Both the position numbers and the translations under genes were made by a program. Below, one piece after another: positions 1 through 9,016 of a stretch of 64,000 nucleotides of DNA. The DNA comes from Flagellimonas oceanensis (GTDB taxonomy: Bacteria; Bacteroidota; Bacteroidia; Flavobacteriales; Flavobacteriaceae). The notes beneath the pieces were generated by a model. That model saw only the letters and a list, made by a program, of their open reading frames with translations, did no database searches and had not been told where the DNA came from. The stretch lies in NCBI RefSeq assembly GCF_003992595.1, contig NZ_RZNA01000003.1, forward strand, positions 186,001 to 250,000, in the 5' to 3' direction. Position 1 is the stretch's first letter. Every line of letters starts with the position of its first letter.

Positions 1-1104
1 TACATAACGTTCACCTTCCTTTATTTCCCACAAAACATCCTTCATTTGAAAATCCACGTTGGATTCGAATTCATAGTTGTAAACAGACTCGTTCACAACG
101 TTTATTGCCTTATTTTCCGGGATAACGATCTCATCTGGTTTATCACCAAATTTTGAATAGGCATATAGAAAATCATCACTGTTAAAGCTTATAATACTTA
201 AATATTTGGAAAAGGAATCCAAGTAGCCAAGCTTAAGTGGTTTGGGTGGTTCGGTTTCCGCAAAGAAATATGATGTGAATTTTCCTCCGCTCAAATCGAT
301 GGGTTGCCCTTCATCAAAAAATGCTGAAATTGATGATAGTTGATAGGTTGAAGGGCTGTCGGGCAGTGCAATTTCTAAATAACTATCAAAAGATTTAAAG
401 TCTGAATAATCCACAGTTATATCATCTCCATCATTCATGTTTTCCATTGAGTAGTATTTTAGGTCGTTACTTGAATCATATATGGTAAAAAAGAAATCAG
501 GGCTATCATAAATCGGAATGTTCTCATGGGTATAATTGTCGATAAACCCTGGAAGATCTGGACCGCTAGTTGCAACTAAAATACCTTGCCTATCAGAAAT
601 CCATCGGTATTTTGGAGATACGACATTCTCAACGGTTATATTAAAACTGCCGGTGGAAGAGTCTCTCGGCAAATCATTGGTTGCGCTGGGATCTGAGGTA
701 TATTGCCAATGGGACTCGGCAGCTATGTTGGGATATGATTCAATGTTATGCATCATTTCGCCATCAACCGAGTTTTTATATTTGAACAATGTGACGGTAA
801 AATTATTGGGTTGTATCCCATCTTCCAAGACCTGGAATTCAAGCGTGTCTCCAAACTCAAAAGGTTTAAAATCCAATAGGCTGCCTTTGTCATCGTGAAT
901 AATAATCCAATCATCGGTTTGTCCTGTGTCCACCAAGGCTTCAAAAGCAAAATAGGTGATCATTTCAGGTTCCTGTTCCTGTGGTTCCTCATTAGTGGGC
1001 TCTTCTCCTTCGGTGGGATTTGGGTTAGGCTGTTGGGATTCATCTTTGGAGCATCCATAACAAATTAAAAGGATGCCCATTAAGAAAGGAAATAGGTTTT
1101 TCAT
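1..1104 (-). CDS. Secreted lipoprotein of unknown function (3' end outside window)
   Basis: Reading leftward from an ATG at 1104, the frame stays open for 368 codons to the window edge, so the C-terminus is missing. The first 17 residues form a hydrophobic signal peptide ending ICYGC, a type II (lipoprotein) site with Cys18 as the expected lipidated residue. A Pro/Glu/Gln-rich linker (about residues 24-47) follows, then a region rich in aromatic and acidic residues that reads like a beta-sandwich exoprotein. I recognise no catalytic motif or named domain. The protein probably sits on the outer membrane, either facing the periplasm or exported. It is divergent from nothing nearby: the next gene is on the same strand 88 bp upstream. 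Confidence 0.8.
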   Translation of the reverse strand, partial: MKNLFPFLMGILLICYGCSKDESQQPNPNPTEGEEPTNEEPQEQEPEMITYFAFEALVDTGQTDDWIIIHDDKGSLLDFKPFEFGDTLEFQVLEDGIQPNNFTVTLFKYKNSVDGEMMHNIESYPNIAAESHWQYTSDPSATNDLPRDSSTGSFNITVENVVSPKYRWISDRQGILVATSGPDLPGFIDNYTHENIPIYDSPDFFFTIYDSSNDLKYYSMENMNDGDDITVDYSDFKSFDSYLEIALPDSPSTYQLSSISAFFDEGQPIDLSGGKFTSYFFAETEPPKPLKLGYLDSFSKYLSIISFNSDDFLYAYSKFGDKPDEIVIPENKAINVVNESVYNYEFESNVDFQMKDVLWEIKEGERYV

Positions 1105-1192
1105 GTGCAAGCATAGTTTAAGTGTTCTAAAGATAACTATCTCAAGTAACTACTGAAGAAAATCCTTTCAAAGGGCAAAAACGAAGTTGAAA

Positions 1193-2266
1193 TTAGGAGT
1201 CAGTCTGGTCGTGATCTTTACGTTCAACCGTCAATCGGGTGGTTCTAGCAATGCTTTCGGGATAATTTTCCTGTAAAAACTCGATCAGTTTTTCACGGAC
1301 ATGCACTCGCAAATCCCAGCCCGTGGGAGAATCTTTGGAACTTACCAACGTCCGTATCTCCACGTAATTGGGTTTGGTGTCCGTTACCTGAACCACATTT
1401 ACCTTACCGTCCCAGAGGTCCGTATTGTTTAAAATTTCTGTTTGCGCCTCCCTGATCTTATCAAAAGGAACGTTGTAATCCACATATAAAAATATGGTGC
1501 CCAGCAGGTCGGACGAAGTCTTGGTCCAGTTCTGGAAAGGTTGGTTTATAAAGTAGGGAGTGGGCACGATCAAGCGTCTTTTGTCCCAAATGCTCACCAC
1601 CACATAGGTTAATGTAATCTCTTCGATTCGGCCCCATTCTCCCTCTACGATCACCACATCATCGAGTTTGATAGGCTGCGCAATCGCAATTTGGATGCCT
1701 GCCAAAATAGTTCCGATGAACTGTTGTGCAGAAAACCCGATGATAATTCCCGCAACACCCGCAGAGGCAAAAATACTGATGCCCACTTCCCGGATTTCTT
1801 CGAAGCTCATCAGGATAAAACCTACGCCAAGCAAAATAATGATGAAAATAAAAATACGTTCCAGAATGGTAAACTGGGTATAGACCTTTCGAGCTTTGAG
1901 GTTGTCAGCCTCTCCAATATCATAATTTTGAATGACCGCCTTTTTTATGATTTTAAGCAAAGCGATCATAACCCAAGCCATGGCAAAAATAAATAGGATG
2001 GTACTGGCTTTTTTAAACCAAAATTCGGCATCCTCAAGGTTTAATAGGTCCCGCAGGGCTTTCATCCGGAGCAACACTGAAATGAAAATCAAAACAAGGG
2101 GGAATGCCAATCGTTTAAAAGAACTTTTGGGCAGAAGGTATTTTGGATTTTTACCCAAACGCTTCAATACTACCGAGGTGCTCCAATAAAGGATGATGAG
2201 CACCAGCAGGGCAACACCCAAATAGATGAGCGACTCTTTGGAAACATTGTCATAGAAAGACCCCAT
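1193..2266 (-). CDS. Small-conductance mechanosensitive channel (MscS family)
   Basis: A 357-residue inner-membrane protein with about four N-terminal hydrophobic segments. The MscS pore signature follows: a Gly/Ala-rich helix at about 162-178 (SIFASAGVAGIIIGFSAQQ), then the QPIKLDDVV turn and the beta-domain (VEGEWGRIEEITLTYV). Family members open when membrane tension rises and release osmolytes during hypo-osmotic shock. I chose the ATG at 2266. The frame stays open to 2362, but that extra stretch (32 residues) runs into the hemH promoter region and is unlike MscS N-termini. The C-terminal alpha/beta vestibule domain is present, and the length is ordinary for a MscS with one extra N-terminal helix pair. 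Confidence 0.9.
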   Translation of the reverse strand: MGSFYDNVSKESLIYLGVALLVLIILYWSTSVVLKRLGKNPKYLLPKSSFKRLAFPLVLIFISVLLRMKALRDLLNLEDAEFWFKKASTILFIFAMAWVMIALLKIIKKAVIQNYDIGEADNLKARKVYTQFTILERIFIFIIILLGVGFILMSFEEIREVGISIFASAGVAGIIIGFSAQQFIGTILAGIQIAIAQPIKLDDVVIVEGEWGRIEEITLTYVVVSIWDKRRLIVPTPYFINQPFQNWTKTSSDLLGTIFLYVDYNVPFDKIREAQTEILNNTDLWDGKVNVVQVTDTKPNYVEIRTLVSSKDSPTGWDLRVHVREKLIEFLQENYPESIARTTRLTVERKDHDQTDS

Positions 2267-2412
2267 ATCCCAAAAATAAGGCAGAAATGCACAAGGAAGG
2301 AATATTGGTTGAACAAAATCGAGAAAGATTATTTCGCCATAAGAAAGTATTTTGATGCGCAAAAGGTGAAGTCCACTTCGTGTTGTATTTTAGCGGCCTA
2401 AACTAAAGAGCC

Positions 2413-3459
2413 GTGAAAAAAGGAGTTTTATTGGTCAATTTGGGTTCGCCGGACAGCCCTACCGCAAAGGATGTGAAGCCGTATTTGGATGAATTTTTGA
2501 TGGATGAACGCGTTATCGATGTCAATCCCGTATTAAGAAACATCATCGTTCGCGGAATTATTTTGAATACCCGTCCCAAAAAATCGGCTGAGGCCTATTC
2601 CAAAATTTGGTGGGAAGAAGGTTCTCCGTTGATCATCCTTTCCGAAAGATTCACGGAAAAAGTACAAAAGCACACCGATCTTCCCGTAGCTCTTGGTATG
2701 CGATACGGATCTATGTCCATTAAAGAAGGATTACAGGAATTGAAGGACAAAGGTGTCGATGAGGTTTTCTTGGTGCCCTTGTACCCGCATTACGCCATGT
2801 CTTCCTACGAAACGGTGGTTGTAAAAGCACTGGAAATACAGCAACAGGACTTCCCTGAAATGCATTTGACCACATTGCCCGCATTTTACAGTAATCCTGA
2901 TTACATCAAAATATTATCAAAAAGTATTGCAGAAGGCTTACAGGGGTTTGATTACGACCATATCCTATTTTCCTATCACGGAATTCCCGAGAGGCATATC
3001 AGAAAATCGGACCCGACCAAGTTCCATTGCCAGTTGAACGGGCAGTGTTGCAAGACCAATTCCGTGGCGCACCATACCTGTTACCGCCACCAATGTTACG
3101 ATACTACAGAGTTGGTCAAAAAAGAGCTGAACTTGCCAGAGGAAAAGGTAAGCACCTCTTTTCAATCCAGATTGGGCAGTGATCCATGGTTGCAACCCTT
3201 TACCGATAAAGAGTTTGAACGATTAGGACACGAAGGCATCAAAAAATTGGCCGTGATCACCCCTGCCTTTGTAAGTGATTGTTTGGAGACACTGGAAGAA
3301 ATCGCCATGGAAGGGAAGGAGCAGTTCCAAGAAGCTGGAGGAGGGGACTACATCCATATTCCTTGTTTGAACGACCGTGACGATTGGGCCGAACTTATGG
3401 CCAAATGGATCAAGGAATGGCAGGAAAAAGATGCCCTGCCCCAAACCAACATCCGATAA
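2413..3459 (+). CDS. hemH: Ferrochelatase
   Basis: Inserts Fe2+ into protoporphyrin IX in the last step of heme synthesis. The 348-residue protein starts at GTG with MKKGVLLVNLGSPDSP, the typical ferrochelatase N-terminus. It carries FSYHGIPERH (His189, the metal-site histidine) and SFQSRLGSDPWL (249-260). In PAFVSDCLETLEEI, Glu294 or Glu297 is the likely acidic metal ligand. Between them lies a Cys/His-rich insert with Cys206, 212, 213, 223 and 228. Some bacterial ferrochelatases bind a [2Fe-2S] cluster through cysteines, but whether these do so is an inference. The gene is followed after 32 bp by a DUF3050 gene on the same strand, probably in one transcript. hemJ, which acts one step earlier, lies 15 kb away. 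Confidence 0.97.
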   Translation: MKKGVLLVNLGSPDSPTAKDVKPYLDEFLMDERVIDVNPVLRNIIVRGIILNTRPKKSAEAYSKIWWEEGSPLIILSERFTEKVQKHTDLPVALGMRYGSMSIKEGLQELKDKGVDEVFLVPLYPHYAMSSYETVVVKALEIQQQDFPEMHLTTLPAFYSNPDYIKILSKSIAEGLQGFDYDHILFSYHGIPERHIRKSDPTKFHCQLNGQCCKTNSVAHHTCYRHQCYDTTELVKKELNLPEEKVSTSFQSRLGSDPWLQPFTDKEFERLGHEGIKKLAVITPAFVSDCLETLEEIAMEGKEQFQEAGGGDYIHIPCLNDRDDWAELMAKWIKEWQEKDALPQTNIR

Positions 3460-3491
3460 ATTCCGTAGAAGAAGAGAACAAGAGAATTGCT

Positions 3492-4283
3492 ATGAAAATT
3501 GAAAACCTGGAGCAAGAGCTTCAACCCTTACGCAAACAACTCAAGAACCATCCGCTTTATGCCCAATTGGAGTCGGTTGCTGACATTAAAACCTTCATGG
3601 AGAGCCATGTCTATGCTGTTTGGGATTTTATGTCGCTTCTAAAAGCCTTACAGCAGCACCTAACTTGTGTGGGCTTGCCTTGGCAACCCGCCAACAATAC
3701 CTCAGTGGCACGGTTCATCAATGAGATTGTGATGGAAGAAGAAAGTGACTTCAATGAAAAGGGAGAGGCCAAAAGTCATTTTGAAATGTACTTGGATGCC
3801 ATGCAAGAGGTAAATGCGGATACCCATAAAGTTGAGGCCATCATTTCATCTTTTACCAATCTAAAGGCTATTTCAAGCCAAATTGAAACGGCTGAACTCA
3901 ATCAGGCCGAAAAGAACTTTCTACAGTTTACTTTTGAAGTCATCAACAGTCAACAACCACATCTTATTGCAGCAGCCTTTACCTTTGGTCGCGAAGACCT
4001 GATTCCGGATATGTTCTTGGGCATCATCGAGCAATCAGGGGAAAATGGTCCGAGTAACTATAAAAAACTGGAATATTACCTCAAAAGGCATATTGAATTG
4101 GATGGTGATGAACACGGTCCCTTGGCCATGCGCATGATTCAGGCTCTTTGTGGTTCCGATGAGCAAAAGTGGAACGATGTGTTGGAATACAGCAAGCAGG
4201 CACTGCAATATAGGATTGAGCTTTGGGACAGTATTGCCGAAAATCTAAAAGAGAACAAAGGGAATTTGGTAAATGCATTGTAG
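3492..4283 (+). CDS. DUF3050 family protein, heme-oxygenase-like fold
   Basis: A 263-residue soluble, mostly helical protein of the DUF3050 family. That family is predicted to adopt the heme-oxygenase-like fold shared by TenA and by non-heme di-iron oxidases. Likely metal-binding residues cluster in helices: Glu37/His39 in FMESHVYAVWDFM, Glu84 and His96 in the EESDF...KSHFEMY segment, and the DGDEHGPLA motif at 204-212 (Asp204, Asp206, Glu207, His208). This spacing resembles di-iron oxidases, but the ligand assignment is mine. The frame extends upstream into hemH; I chose ATG 3492 because it follows the hemH stop by 32 bp. Its place behind ferrochelatase suggests a link with heme or iron. The true reaction is unknown. 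Confidence 0.85.
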   Translation: MKIENLEQELQPLRKQLKNHPLYAQLESVADIKTFMESHVYAVWDFMSLLKALQQHLTCVGLPWQPANNTSVARFINEIVMEEESDFNEKGEAKSHFEMYLDAMQEVNADTHKVEAIISSFTNLKAISSQIETAELNQAEKNFLQFTFEVINSQQPHLIAAAFTFGREDLIPDMFLGIIEQSGENGPSNYKKLEYYLKRHIELDGDEHGPLAMRMIQALCGSDEQKWNDVLEYSKQALQYRIELWDSIAENLKENKGNLVNAL

Positions 4284-4338
4284 TTTTGAACCAGATTTGC
4301 CCTTCACTTTAATCTAAATTCGAAGAATACCCGCTGGC

Positions 4339-5715
4339 ATGGCCAAAATTACCTCAGATGAACTTGGGCAGGAGCCCATTGGAAAATTACTGATCAAACA
4401 GGCCGTACCCGCTTCGATAGGTATTTTGGTAATGTCCCTGAACGTACTGGTGGACTCCATTTTTGTGGGAAACTGGATAGGTTCCATCGCCATAGCCGCC
4501 ATTAATGTGGTGCTGCCCGTATCCTTTTTCATTGCCGCCTTGGGAATGGCCATCGGTATCGGTGGTTCCAGTATCATATCAAGGGCGCTAGGGGCGAATA
4601 ACCGCGAAAAGGCCCTGAAAACCTTCGGAAACCAGATTACATTGACCTTATTGGTTACCATTACAATGGTGGCCCTTGGACTCTATTATGTGGACAGTCT
4701 GATTCCAGCTTTTGGTGGCAAAGGTTCCATTTTTGAACCCGCCAAGGTTTACTATACCATCATTTTATACGGAGTTCCTTTTTTGGCCCTCTGTATGATG
4801 GGAAATTCCGTTATCCGTGCCGAAGGCAAACCTCGATTTGCCATGATCGCGATGATCATTCCGTCCATTGGCAACCTACTCATGGACTATATTTTCATCT
4901 ATTTGTTCGATTGGGGCATGCACGGAGCGGCTTGGGCTACTACGGTAGGCTATTTACTCTGTTTCTTTTATGTGTTTTACTTTTTCCTGTCCAAAAATTC
5001 GGAACTAAAAATAGATGTTTCCCATTTTGGATTGGACCGACCCATTCTCCGGGAAATCGGTTCCTTGGGATTTGTGACCTTGGCCAGACAGGCGGTGACC
5101 AGCATCACCTATTTGTTGATGAACAATATATTGTTCAATTTGGGCGGGGAGGCCATGGTGGCGGTGTATGCCATTATCGGTAGAATGCTCATGTTTGCAC
5201 TGTTTCCGGTCTTTGGTGTAACCCAAGGGTTTTTGCCTATAGCTGGCTACAACTACGGAGCAGTAAAGTACGATAGGGTAAAGGAATCCATTTATACGGC
5301 CATCAAATATGCGGCCCTGGTCGCCACGCTTGTTTTTGTGGTGCTGATGGTTATTCCTTCGGAAATTGCTTCCTTGTTTTTAAGCAATCGCCCCGAGCTG
5401 TCCTCTGAAGAGTTGGCAGCGAATAATTTTGTGTTGGAACACATACCCTTGGCCATGCGATTGGTATTTGCCGCGACTCCGATTATTGCCATACAATTGA
5501 TAGGTGCAGCTTATTTTCAGGCCATTGGCAAGGCCATTCCCGCCTTGTTGTTGACCTTGACACGTCAAGGTTTCTTTTTTATCCCGTTGATTTTGATTCT
5601 GCCCAATTTTATGGGCGAGATAGGTGTTTGGCTTTCGTTTTGCATTGCAGATGTGCTATCGACCATTGTGACAGGCTTTTTCCTTCAAAAGGAAATCAAG
5701 TCCGAACTATCGTAA
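4339..5715 (+). CDS. MATE family multidrug/Na+ efflux transporter
   Basis: A 458-residue inner-membrane protein with about 12 hydrophobic segments arranged as two related halves. The N-terminal half begins IGKLLIKQAVPASIGILVM and contains the MATE-typical DSIFVGNWIGS and GGSSIISRALGA segments. The second half repeats the pattern around FLPIAGYNYGA. MATE carriers exchange Na+ or H+ for cationic drugs or metabolites. Nothing here defines the substrate. It starts 55 bp after the DUF3050 stop and may be read through from hemH; no terminator is visible between them. Confidence 0.93.
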   Translation: MAKITSDELGQEPIGKLLIKQAVPASIGILVMSLNVLVDSIFVGNWIGSIAIAAINVVLPVSFFIAALGMAIGIGGSSIISRALGANNREKALKTFGNQITLTLLVTITMVALGLYYVDSLIPAFGGKGSIFEPAKVYYTIILYGVPFLALCMMGNSVIRAEGKPRFAMIAMIIPSIGNLLMDYIFIYLFDWGMHGAAWATTVGYLLCFFYVFYFFLSKNSELKIDVSHFGLDRPILREIGSLGFVTLARQAVTSITYLLMNNILFNLGGEAMVAVYAIIGRMLMFALFPVFGVTQGFLPIAGYNYGAVKYDRVKESIYTAIKYAALVATLVFVVLMVIPSEIASLFLSNRPELSSEELAANNFVLEHIPLAMRLVFAATPIIAIQLIGAAYFQAIGKAIPALLLTLTRQGFFFIPLILILPNFMGEIGVWLSFCIADVLSTIVTGFFLQKEIKSELS

Positions 5716-5768
5716 ATAGCGCTTCTTTGATTTAGAATGTTTAATTTGGGTGGCCTAACTAAACATCC

Positions 5769-6869
5769 ATGAAAAAAATCATCCTAGCTGGCATAGCTGC
5801 TGTACTGGTAATAGCCTGTGCAGAAAAACCAGAAGAAAAACCTATGTATACCCTATTTGTCGGAACCTATACCGATGGCGATAGTGAAGGTATCTATACC
5901 TATACGTTTGATTCAAACACAGGAGAGCTTTCCAACCAAAAACTGGCGGCCAAGTTGACCAACCCCTCCTATTTGGCTATTTCGGAAGACAAAAAGAACC
6001 TATACGCCGTTCAGGAAACTGCCGATTTTGATAGTTTGGGTGGAGGTGTTACCGCCTTTGCGTTGGACAGGGATGTTCTGGAACTTCAAAACAGTATGGG
6101 GACCCAAGGGGCACATCCTTGCCATGTATCACTTTCGGGAGACGGACATTTGGCCGTTGCCAACTATACAGGCGGCAATGTCTCTATATTTTCCCTAAAG
6201 GAGAATGGTTCCTTGGCCGATAATCCGCAGCTGATCGACCATAAACCATTGGATTCCGTGAAAACCTCCCATGCACACATGGCCCAGTTCAATACCGATG
6301 GCCTCATGGTTACCGATTTGGGATTGGATGCGGTAAAACGATACCATCAAAAGGATGGAGCGTTCGTCCCTGCTGAACAAAGTTCAATACCGTTTGAAGA
6401 TGGAGCGGGCCCACGCCACTTTACCTTTGGTAAGAATGGTCAGTTACTTTATGTCATCAATGAACTGAACAGCACTATTTCCGTTTTTGAAAAGGATGCT
6501 GAAGGAAATTATCGGGAAGTTCAGGTGGTTCCGACTTTGGCTGCTGATTTTGATGGTGAAAGCTTTTGCGCCGACTTGCATTTATCTCCCGATGGCAAGT
6601 TTTTATACGGTTCCAATCGAGGGGAAAATACCATTGTGATTTTTGCTGTGGATGGAGACTCTGGTCAATTGGAGTTGGTCGGAAGGGAATCGGTTCACGG
6701 GGATTGGCCCAGAAACTTTTCCATGGACCCAACGGGCGAATTCTTGTTGGTCGCCAATAAGAAGACAAGCAATATTTCAATTTTTAAAAGGGATATGGAA
6801 AATGGAACCCTGACTTTTTCGCATGATACCGAACATCCTAACCCCGTTTGTTTGGTGTTTTTGGATTAG
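5769..6869 (+). CDS. Lactonase-like seven-bladed beta-propeller lipoprotein
   Basis: A 366-residue protein of the cytosolic 6-phosphogluconolactonase (Pgl)/3-carboxymuconate cyclase family, here predicted to be exported. The N-terminus is a lipoprotein signal (AVLVIACAEKP, Cys17). The rest has repeated propeller strands such as YTLFVGTYT, NPSYLAISEDKKNLYAVQE, GAHPCHVSLSGDG, GAGPRHFTFGKNG and WPRNFSMDPTGEFLLVANKKT, which are hallmark segments of the family. Because it is a lipoprotein, its substrate is probably a periplasmic sugar lactone and not 6-phosphogluconolactone. That would fit the oxidative sugar genes elsewhere in the window, for example a lactone from the GMC dehydrogenase. This link is an inference. 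Confidence 0.88.
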   Translation: MKKIILAGIAAVLVIACAEKPEEKPMYTLFVGTYTDGDSEGIYTYTFDSNTGELSNQKLAAKLTNPSYLAISEDKKNLYAVQETADFDSLGGGVTAFALDRDVLELQNSMGTQGAHPCHVSLSGDGHLAVANYTGGNVSIFSLKENGSLADNPQLIDHKPLDSVKTSHAHMAQFNTDGLMVTDLGLDAVKRYHQKDGAFVPAEQSSIPFEDGAGPRHFTFGKNGQLLYVINELNSTISVFEKDAEGNYREVQVVPTLAADFDGESFCADLHLSPDGKFLYGSNRGENTIVIFAVDGDSGQLELVGRESVHGDWPRNFSMDPTGEFLLVANKKTSNISIFKRDMENGTLTFSHDTEHPNPVCLVFLD

Positions 6870-6871
6870 AA

Positions 6872-7801
6872 TTATCCATCATGGGGCTTCATCTCAGGCA
6901 GGGGGCTTTCGTCCCTGACATAGCGGTCAAAGTGACTTTTCATGGCATCGAACATATCCTTGCGGAATTCGCTTATCCCATGGTCAGCGCCTTCAAACAA
7001 AATAAACCGTGTCGGATGCTTATACTCGTACAATTTATTCACTAGAGTAAGGGATTCTTCTGGGGAAACCCTCCAATCTGCGCTGCCGTGCATGATCAAA
7101 AGAGGGGTGGTCTTGCATATTTCATCGGCCCATTGCACTGCGGAACGTTGGTTTAGTTGATTTTCTTTATCAGAAGCGTAATTGGGTGCCAACTCAGCAA
7201 AAACAGTTTCCATTTCTGCCCTGTTTTTAATGTTGAGATGTGCATCGGCCATTCCAGCTACAACCACGGCAGCTTTGAACCTACTGGAATTTTTCAAGGA
7301 CAAATAGGTCATCATGCCACCTCGGCTACCACCTTCAATACCAATACGGGAAGTATCTGCCTTTGGCAGTTGTTCCAAAACAGGCAACAAGTTCAATACA
7401 TCGTCCACTTCAGCACCGCCAAATTGTTCCATGCCCTCACCACCATCATTACCTCTATATTGACTTGCCACCACTACATAGTCCCAACTGGCCATTTTAC
7501 CCATAAAATAAGCGATACTGAGTGGAGTCCATTGCCCAAATTCCCTATTTCCACCTCTATTTGCAATGATACAGGGATAGTTGCCTTCTTTTTTGGGTTC
7601 GGCCACATATCCGGTTACCTGAAGGCCATCCGACAAATAGGTGATTTTTGAAAACTGGATGGCATCCAAATGGGGGACGCTTTTTTCCAATCGGGTCGTT
7701 ATGGAATCAGAGAGGATAAGAGGTTCTTTGGAAATGATCTTTCCATCCTGTGCACAGGATGAGATGGATATCAGAAATATAAGAATCAGAAGTTTTTTCA
7801 T
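6872..7801 (-). CDS. Alpha/beta hydrolase, prolyl-oligopeptidase (S9) type, lipoprotein
   Basis: A 309-residue serine hydrolase. The catalytic triad is visible: nucleophile Ser159 in GIEGGSRGGMM, Asp242 in HGSADWRVSP and His274 in EGADHGISE. The N-terminus is a lipoprotein signal (LISISSCAQD, Cys16), so it should act in the periplasm or at the outer membrane. I start it at the ATG at 7801, because the upstream codons overlap the end of the next gene and lack signal-peptide character. There is no propeller domain, so it is the short peptidase/esterase type; peptide versus ester substrate cannot be decided. Its start lies 1 bp past the stop of the zinc-ribbon gene, and its 3' end faces the lactonase gene with 2 bp between. 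Confidence 0.87.
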   Translation of the reverse strand: MKKLLILIFLISISSCAQDGKIISKEPLILSDSITTRLEKSVPHLDAIQFSKITYLSDGLQVTGYVAEPKKEGNYPCIIANRGGNREFGQWTPLSIAYFMGKMASWDYVVVASQYRGNDGGEGMEQFGGAEVDDVLNLLPVLEQLPKADTSRIGIEGGSRGGMMTYLSLKNSSRFKAAVVVAGMADAHLNIKNRAEMETVFAELAPNYASDKENQLNQRSAVQWADEICKTTPLLIMHGSADWRVSPEESLTLVNKLYEYKHPTRFILFEGADHGISEFRKDMFDAMKSHFDRYVRDESPLPEMKPHDG

Positions 7802-7802
7802 T

Positions 7803-8909
7803 TTACTTTTTTGATAGAAAAACAATTACTGCAACTACCGCAAGCACGGCCAGTACGGTAAAGAAGATTTTCCAAAAACTATACGGACGACTTCCAGAGA
7901 TTTGCCCATTCTCCCCGTTGATAAAAAAGTTGTACTCCTTGCCATTGTATCGGTAAGCACTTACATAAACAGGCAATAGGATATGCTTGAAGGTCTCCTC
8001 GGTGAGTTCCATGTCCATGCTGGTCACGCGTTGCGTGTCCCCACCAATATCCCTTCTGCACCATGAATCTGCAATTCCCTTGGCCACTTCTTTGGAATGT
8101 ATATGTCCATCCTTTAGTGGAATGGTATATTTTTCAGTGACAAACCCTGATAGAAAACCGCTGTCAAAAGGTTGTAGTTTTTTTAAATCCCAAAAAGCGA
8201 TTTTACCTGGAATTCTCCCCGTTTTTTGGTGCGAAGCTTTGATCAAAGTGTCATCCACAAATCCTGAAACCTGTCCCGATGCAGGATACCATCTTGTCTT
8301 TCTGACCCTTTGGGTCACCATTTTACCATTGGAATTCCTGACCCTCTTGGTTTCGTAATAATATTCGCCCCGTTGACCGATGTAGGAGGCATAAAGTTGC
8401 GCATCAAAAGTCCAATAGGGCAGATAGAGGCCTTTGGTAAATTGAGGGTCAAGAGATGCTTTTTTTAGGTTGTTCGGGGCAAACCATAGTCCTTTTACCC
8501 AGTTTTTAAAGATGGTAAAAGACTGTTTCTTGTCAATTTGAAAAGGTAGGACCGCTCCGGGTAAAATCCAATTCTCTTTGTAGGCGTCCTCAATGACCAA
8601 GGGTTGACCACAATACACACAATGGAGTGATTTGTAGTTTTCCTCCACATGCTGGTCTGCACCGCAATTTTTACAGTGCAGCATGGAAATTTCCTCGCTG
8701 TGCTTTTGTGCTCCCATTTCCTTTAGGAAAGGATACAGCTCCAATTCCTCGAACCCATTTTCGTCTACGGCAATGGTCTCTTGGTGGCCACAGTATTCAC
8801 AACTGATGCTAGTGGTCCCTGGCTTGTACTTCAGCTCCGCCCCACAATTGGCGCAGGCTTTTTTAAGTTCGGTCTTTTGGATTTTTTGTTCTTCCAATGT
8901 CTTTGTCAT
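7803..8909 (-). CDS. Double zinc-ribbon protein with C-terminal membrane anchor
   Basis: A 368-residue protein with two zinc ribbons near the N-terminus: Cys19/22...Cys37/40 and Cys79/82...Cys97/100, each in the form CxNCG...CxYCG. The middle is a beta-rich domain containing a PYWTFDAQ motif. A single hydrophobic helix (about 347-364) ends in a short positive tail. Proteins of this kind are sometimes mis-annotated as PriA helicase because of the ribbons, but no helicase motif is present. The partner upstream (SPFH-GYF protein) recalls the Bacillus ydjF-ydjI group, where SPFH and zinc-ribbon parts occur together in membrane-stress clusters. Its ATG lies inside an interspersed repeat whose end is TGTCATTCTGAG, so the repeat supplies the start codon. 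Confidence 0.75.
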   Translation of the reverse strand: MTKTLEEQKIQKTELKKACANCGAELKYKPGTTSISCEYCGHQETIAVDENGFEELELYPFLKEMGAQKHSEEISMLHCKNCGADQHVEENYKSLHCVYCGQPLVIEDAYKENWILPGAVLPFQIDKKQSFTIFKNWVKGLWFAPNNLKKASLDPQFTKGLYLPYWTFDAQLYASYIGQRGEYYYETKRVRNSNGKMVTQRVRKTRWYPASGQVSGFVDDTLIKASHQKTGRIPGKIAFWDLKKLQPFDSGFLSGFVTEKYTIPLKDGHIHSKEVAKGIADSWCRRDIGGDTQRVTSMDMELTEETFKHILLPVYVSAYRYNGKEYNFFINGENGQISGSRPYSFWKIFFTVLAVLAVVAVIVFLSKK

Positions 8910-8994
8910 TCTGAGTAAAACGAAGGATCTTACTCAGGTGCAATTAAAAAATGGGAAATGCTTCACTTGTTTCTCGACTCCGCTCGAAATGACA
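8904..8994. repeat. Interspersed palindromic repeat, copy A
   Basis: A 91-bp element lies between the zinc-ribbon and SPFH genes. It ends in perfect 7-bp inverted repeats, TGTCATT and AATGACA, extended imperfectly inward as TGTCATTCTGAG and CTCGAAATGACA. The right end contains CTCGACTCCGCTCGAAATGACA, which resembles intergenic repeats I know from many Flavobacteriaceae genomes. The left end overlaps the first codon of the zinc-ribbon gene. Related partial copies lie at about 22139, 23386 and 25661. Confidence 0.65.
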
Positions 8995-9016
8995 GTTCAG
9001 CATAATCGGTATAAAA

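Noticed and set aside
753..950. 65-codon leftward frame at the left edge
   Set aside because: It lies in another frame of the partial lipoprotein gene, which is open across the whole 1-1104 interval.
7803..8909. Calling the zinc-ribbon protein a PriA helicase
   Set aside because: Only the zinc ribbons resemble PriA; there is no Walker A/B or helicase motif, and it ends in a membrane helix.
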